NCBI GenBank assembly: GCA_021234155.1
Contig: JAJEKV010000073.1
Span: 3,630,001 to 3,694,000 of the forward strand
Direction of reading: 5' to 3'
Length of the DNA: 64,000 nucleotides
Source: Isoetes taiwanensis
Taxonomy: Eukaryota; Streptophyta; Lycopodiopsida; Isoetales; Isoetaceae
In this document: positions 60,464-64,000 of the stretch, piece by piece
How positions within the stretch are numbered: position 1 is the stretch's first letter
Layout: each line of letters starts with the position of its first letter
Translations under genes and position numbers: made by a program
Notes under the pieces: generated by a model
Told to the model about the DNA's origin: nothing
Seen by the model: the letters and a program-made list of their open reading frames with translations, nothing else
The model's database searches: none

Positions 60464-61397
60464 TCAGAAGATTATACAGTAGCCCATTTGTGAGAAAAGG
60501 TTCTTCTTGCTCCAGGTAGCTCCAGTAAGTAATTAAGTGCTCTTCTTCATCTGCACGGGGCGTTAGGCTTTGCCGCCCAGACCTTTGTTTTTTTCTGCTT
60601 CACGGGTTTCAAATGACGCCAGATGTTCTGAGGCGATTGCATGGAAAGCTAAGTACAATTTTATGATTTTGCAATTTGCATTTTAGGTTATTCGTTCCGT
60701 CTACAGGATTTGGCAGATTATAGATTATCAAGCGCCAGAAGAAACTTTATGAGCTTTGTGGCATGTTCTACCGAAAGTTTCTATCCTCTCTTCTTTTTTT
60801 TCTTCAAGCTAATTGATGAATACTGCAGCTGCTTTCAGCTTTTCAAACATTGTGGTTACCCGGGGATGATTCTCGGAGTATTAGGGAGTATTAGGTATGT
60901 TGTGATGCATAACAAATTGTCTTACATTTTCCTTTCGTTTGTTCACGTAAATAAGATGGTATTGGAGTACATGAATCAGATGATGCATGTTGTGCCATGG
61001 TTTTGGGATATGGTTGCATACTGGGTCATGGATTTGATGCCTCAGACTAACTTTGCTTCTTCTTTGGGGTATGCTTGCATACCGAGTGATGGATTTGATG
61101 TCGCAGACTAATTTTGTTTCTTCCTAAGACATTTGGAATGCTCCAGACCCTATATATAACTTGGCTTTGTGCACATGTAGTATTTTATTTTTTCAACGGA
61201 GGTTGCCAGAATTTTCTCTGTCTACTGCAAAATTGCCTGGAACTGCAGTGACTCTAACTTTATTGTTTTCTTCATCTTCCACTTAAGTGCGTGCTTTCAA
61301 TCTTTGTTAAGTCTTGATTTAGAGCTCTAGAGGATATCTATAGTTCTTTTATGAAACTCTTGCAGCTCTATAGTTCTTATAAGCACTTTTTATGCAG
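60464..61397. other. Spacer, no recognised gene
   Basis: A frame at 60710-61111 has no family match and looks like random text. A short duplicated phrase (gcatac-gggt-atggatttgatg) occurs near 61013-61105. Confidence 0.5.
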
Positions 61398-61579
61398 TGA
61401 AAGTGCCAAAAGATGCATATATGATGGATTTTGTTTTTTCTGAAAGAGAGGACGGACATTGTGGACTGTATGACAACAGGCGTGGCCTAGATTGCCACAT
61501 TCCTATGATTGGAGGCATAGTGAAAGAACCACCCATGAACATTGTTCATATTGCAGTTGAGATGGCACCCATTGCTAAG
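61398..61579 (+). pseudogene. SS3-like fragment: Isolated starch synthase III exon
   Basis: The exon is bounded by an acceptor (ttttatgcag) and a donor (AAG|gtatat). It codes for KVPKDAYMMDFVFSERED followed by HIPMIGGIVKEPPMNIVHIA and EMAPIAK, the start of the plastid starch synthase III glycosyltransferase domain just before the KxGGL ADP-glucose site. No upstream or downstream exons (for example GGLGDVVTSLSRAV) are found within 1.2 kb before or 2.4 kb after. It may be a captured or relict piece, or an exon of a gene with very long introns whose remainder lies outside. Splice sites and frame are intact. Confidence 0.75.
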
Positions 61580-61740
61580 GTATATGATCCCTTACTTTCT
61601 TGAGTCACAGATTGCTTTCACTCTGTCATATTAGGTACCCTCCGTTACGAAACAAGGATTGTGCATAGAGGATGTGTCTTATGTGAAGAGATGTTAAAAT
61701 AAGACTGTGGAACTTACAGAATTTTAGGTCCATCTGCATT

Positions 61741-61880
61741 CCCTTGAATAGAGTTGTGACTATGATGCAGAGACAGAGGACGAGCCTATTCTGGCAGACT
61801 TCATGCCAGTCAAAAGGAAGACAGGCTCAAGAAAATCAGCACCAATTGCATCTACCTCTGGTGCAAATATGAACGGAGGT
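61741..61880 (+). other. Exon-like segment, unrecognised
   Basis: The frame ETEDEPILADFMPVKRKTGS continues to SGANMNGG, then a gt donor (gaggttac). Polar, basic text with no family match. No acceptor is clear. It could be another fragment from the region that carries the starch synthase exon. Confidence 0.35.
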
Positions 61881-61900
61881 TACTGGACTCTCCATGTTCC

Positions 61901-61932
<32 letters not shown>
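61901..61932 (+). repeat. (CTAT)n microsatellite
   Basis: Seven to eight perfect ctat units. Confidence 0.9.
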
Positions 61933-62649
61933 CCTTCAATTTTGAGAAGCCTGTGGTGGTCTAAATTCCTTAATCTCATGATTCTAAACCTGTTTTGCTT
62001 TGCTTGGATTATGAATCTACATCGTTCATGAGTGATGCTTGGCCAAGGTTTGTGCTCCTTCTCTCAAGCAGTATTAATTTGGATTTCTTTAATTCATTTC
62101 TATTTTGAAGGGCCTTAACTGGAATACATTGAATGGTCTCGCTGTGTTCTCAACTCATTTGTTATGCTGGGGCATATATAATTCAGGTTCGGAGCACCTT
62201 GGAGCCTTAATTGATACTTTGAGAGCGTGCTTGGACCTTCTGAGTGTTTTTCCTGCCAAGGTACATAGATGTGAGTCGGCTCTTTGTCTTAGATTTCTTT
62301 CATTTAATGTAGGTAGCATAGAAATTGAAAATGGGGAGATTCTTAATATTTGTCACAAGGGAATATTTGATGCTCATTATCTTACATTCCTTTTATTTCT
62401 TAGCTTCAATCAGCATGTGTGCCTGAGAAATTGATAATTCATTTTTTAGTTTTGAATGCCTATGATGCCCAAAGGCCTTCTAAATCGTTGTGTTATCGAG
62501 TGCTCTCTATAGCAGTCCATGTGCTTATAGCAGATAGGATGATTCAGTCGTAGTCATGAATAAATATAACCTTGATGTTACATTTAAAGCAATTAAATTT
62601 AGCTTCACATCTTTGTGCAGGCCTTATAATAGGTAATTTGGTGCAGTAC

Positions 62650-63514
62650 ATGGCCAAGGCATTTGATCAAATAGAAGGTCTAGATTTGAGCTTCAATATC
62701 CTTACAGGATCAATTCCATCTGGGCTCGGCCTTCCAAGGCTAAACACACTCACATTGGCTCATAACAGTCTATCAGGTTCCCTGCCAAGGATTACATCCC
62801 CTTTGATTCACCTTGATCTTCAAAAGAATGCTCTAAGTGGTGACCTGCCTGCATTGCCATATATGTTGGAGTTTGTGTCTTGCCAGGAATTCTTTCTCAG
62901 GCTCTTTGGGACCTGTAAGTGGCCTCAACAGCTTAACCTTTCTAGATTTGAGCTTCAAAGAATTTACTGGAAGCATTCCGTCGGTGATATTCAGCTTCAA
63001 ATTGACAGACCTGCTACTGCAGAGGAATAAGCTTTCCGGACCAGTCATTCCACCAGGGCCACTGAGCATTATGAACATTGATCTAAGTTATAACACACTT
63101 TCTGGACAGCCTTCATCTCTGCTTTCTTATGCTCAGAAGCTGTTTCTTAACAACAACAGGTTTACTGGTCTGGTGCCTCAAGAGTTTGTGGACAGTATGG
63201 TTTTTGGTGATCTTCAGATTATGTATTTGCAGCACAACTATTTCAGGACCCTCAAGATAGGGGCTGACCTTCCTTTTCCTACCACTTGCACTTTCTGCAT
63301 ACAGTATAATTGCCTGAACCCTTCTATGCAATCTGCATGCCCTACTAATGTTGGCAGGCAATCCTCCAGACCCAGCTATCAGTGTAACAGTACTGTTTCG
63401 GATCTATTTAATTACACAGACCTTTCATCCGAGATGTACTTCAATTGTTTTGCCATTAGTATAACTACCATACCTAATTGTTGTAATCACATCAAAAGTC
63501 TCCAGTTCCAATAA
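62650..63514 (+). pseudogene. LRR protein, 5'-truncated and frameshifted
   Basis: A run of leucine-rich repeats: GLDLSFNILTGSIPSGLG, LNTLTLAHNSLSGSLP, LIHLDLQKNALSGDLP, then in a second frame LARNSFSGSLGPV, TDLLLQRNKLSGPV, MNIDLSYNTLSGQPS, KLFLNNNRFTGLVPQ. The frame changes near 62870-62885 (one base missing or two extra). The C-terminus PTTCTFCIQYNCL followed by a Cys-rich end matches a plant secreted LRR family. There is no signal peptide, no early repeats and no kinase domain. An acceptor (ggtgcag) precedes the start. The gene is partial and not functional as it stands. Confidence 0.75.
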
Positions 63515-64000
63515 ATTATCATTTTTTTCCTGGTTTCAACACGGGTCTGTCAATGCAATAGAGATTAAGAAATAACATTTTTGTGAGTTAGAAATCTCAA
63601 AAAGAAAGCTCATTTGTGAATATTATATTTGCTTGACACATGTCAAAGAAACAAAAAGCTCATTTAAGAACATTATATTTGCTTGACATTTTTTTTTTCC
63701 ACATGCTCATATTTCCTCACCTAGGTAGTCTTTTAATTACTCCATGTTACACAAATTAGGTATATTGGATTCAATTTATTAGGTGCATATTGGATCCAAG
63801 AGTGAAGCTTTTTTGAAAATGAAATAAGCTAAATTCCCATATTGTACCTTTAAAATAATAATATCTTTGTTTCCTTATCTTATCTTATCTAAGAGCATAA
63901 GACATTGTTGCAAAAATCATAGTATAACATGAATGGTACTCATAGTCTTACACTTCCTCTATGACCGGTCACAATGTAGCAAGTTATTTGGTTATATCTA
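63515..64000. other. Right-hand end, no gene
   Basis: AT-rich. Two copies of a phrase (aaaaagctcatttgtgaatattatatttgcttgaca) lie at 63602-63690. A (ttatc)n run at 63876-63893 resembles the tail of the insertion in LINE-B. Confidence 0.6.

Overview
This window looks like nuclear DNA from a land plant with a large, transposon-rich genome. Three intron-containing host genes of plant type are separated by long non-coding stretches full of LTR elements, LINEs, SINE-like copies and hairpin elements. Both LTR elements with an identifiable start carry the initiator-Met-tRNA primer site (tggtatcagagc). The protein families are plant versions: a HAC acetyltransferase, a CH-domain kinesin-14 and an SNAPc3/SRD2 homologue, plus one exon of starch synthase III. 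Divergence from the flowering-plant proteins I know hints at a fern or other non-flowering lineage, but I cannot fix the species.

Layout. 1-7.3 kb: a degraded LINE on the minus strand, split by a gag-only LTR element (553-3963) with an exact 5-bp target duplication; removing the element restores the LINE reading frame. 8.8-11.2 kb: a decayed unit flanked by a 62-63 bp direct repeat. It holds a possible HUH/Rep-like endonuclease fragment, an unknown ORF and three perfect hairpins in a row. 12.5-21.5 kb (+): a HAC-type histone acetyltransferase, 16 exons whose lengths sum to 1640 codons plus a stop. 21.5-30.1 kb: no host gene; motif-rich repeats, SINE-like copies, a TIR element and two large hairpins. 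30.2-36.5 kb (-): a CH-domain kinesin-14, 20 exons summing to 1159 codons plus a stop, with an 83-bp AT-AC (U12-type) intron in the motor domain. 38.0-42.6 kb (+): a second LINE, itself invaded. 43.7-49.4 kb (-): a decayed Copia element. 50.5-54.5 kb (+): a Copia element with 186-bp LTRs, an exact ATATC target duplication and no integrase. 55.9-59.7 kb (-): an SNAPc subunit 3 (SRD2-like) gene. 59.7-64.0 kb: tandem repeats, an isolated starch synthase III exon and a frameshifted LRR gene fragment.

The three host genes work in separate processes (chromatin acetylation, microtubule motility, snRNA transcription) and do not form a pathway. Exon borders for HAC and the kinesin were worked out by hand from splice signals, phase and family conservation; both models stay in frame throughout. 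One junction in the SNAPc3 gene is unresolved. The most unusual items are the AT-AC intron, the Rep-like unit with its hairpin trio, and a five-unit hairpin array in the LTR element whose stems vary by paired changes.
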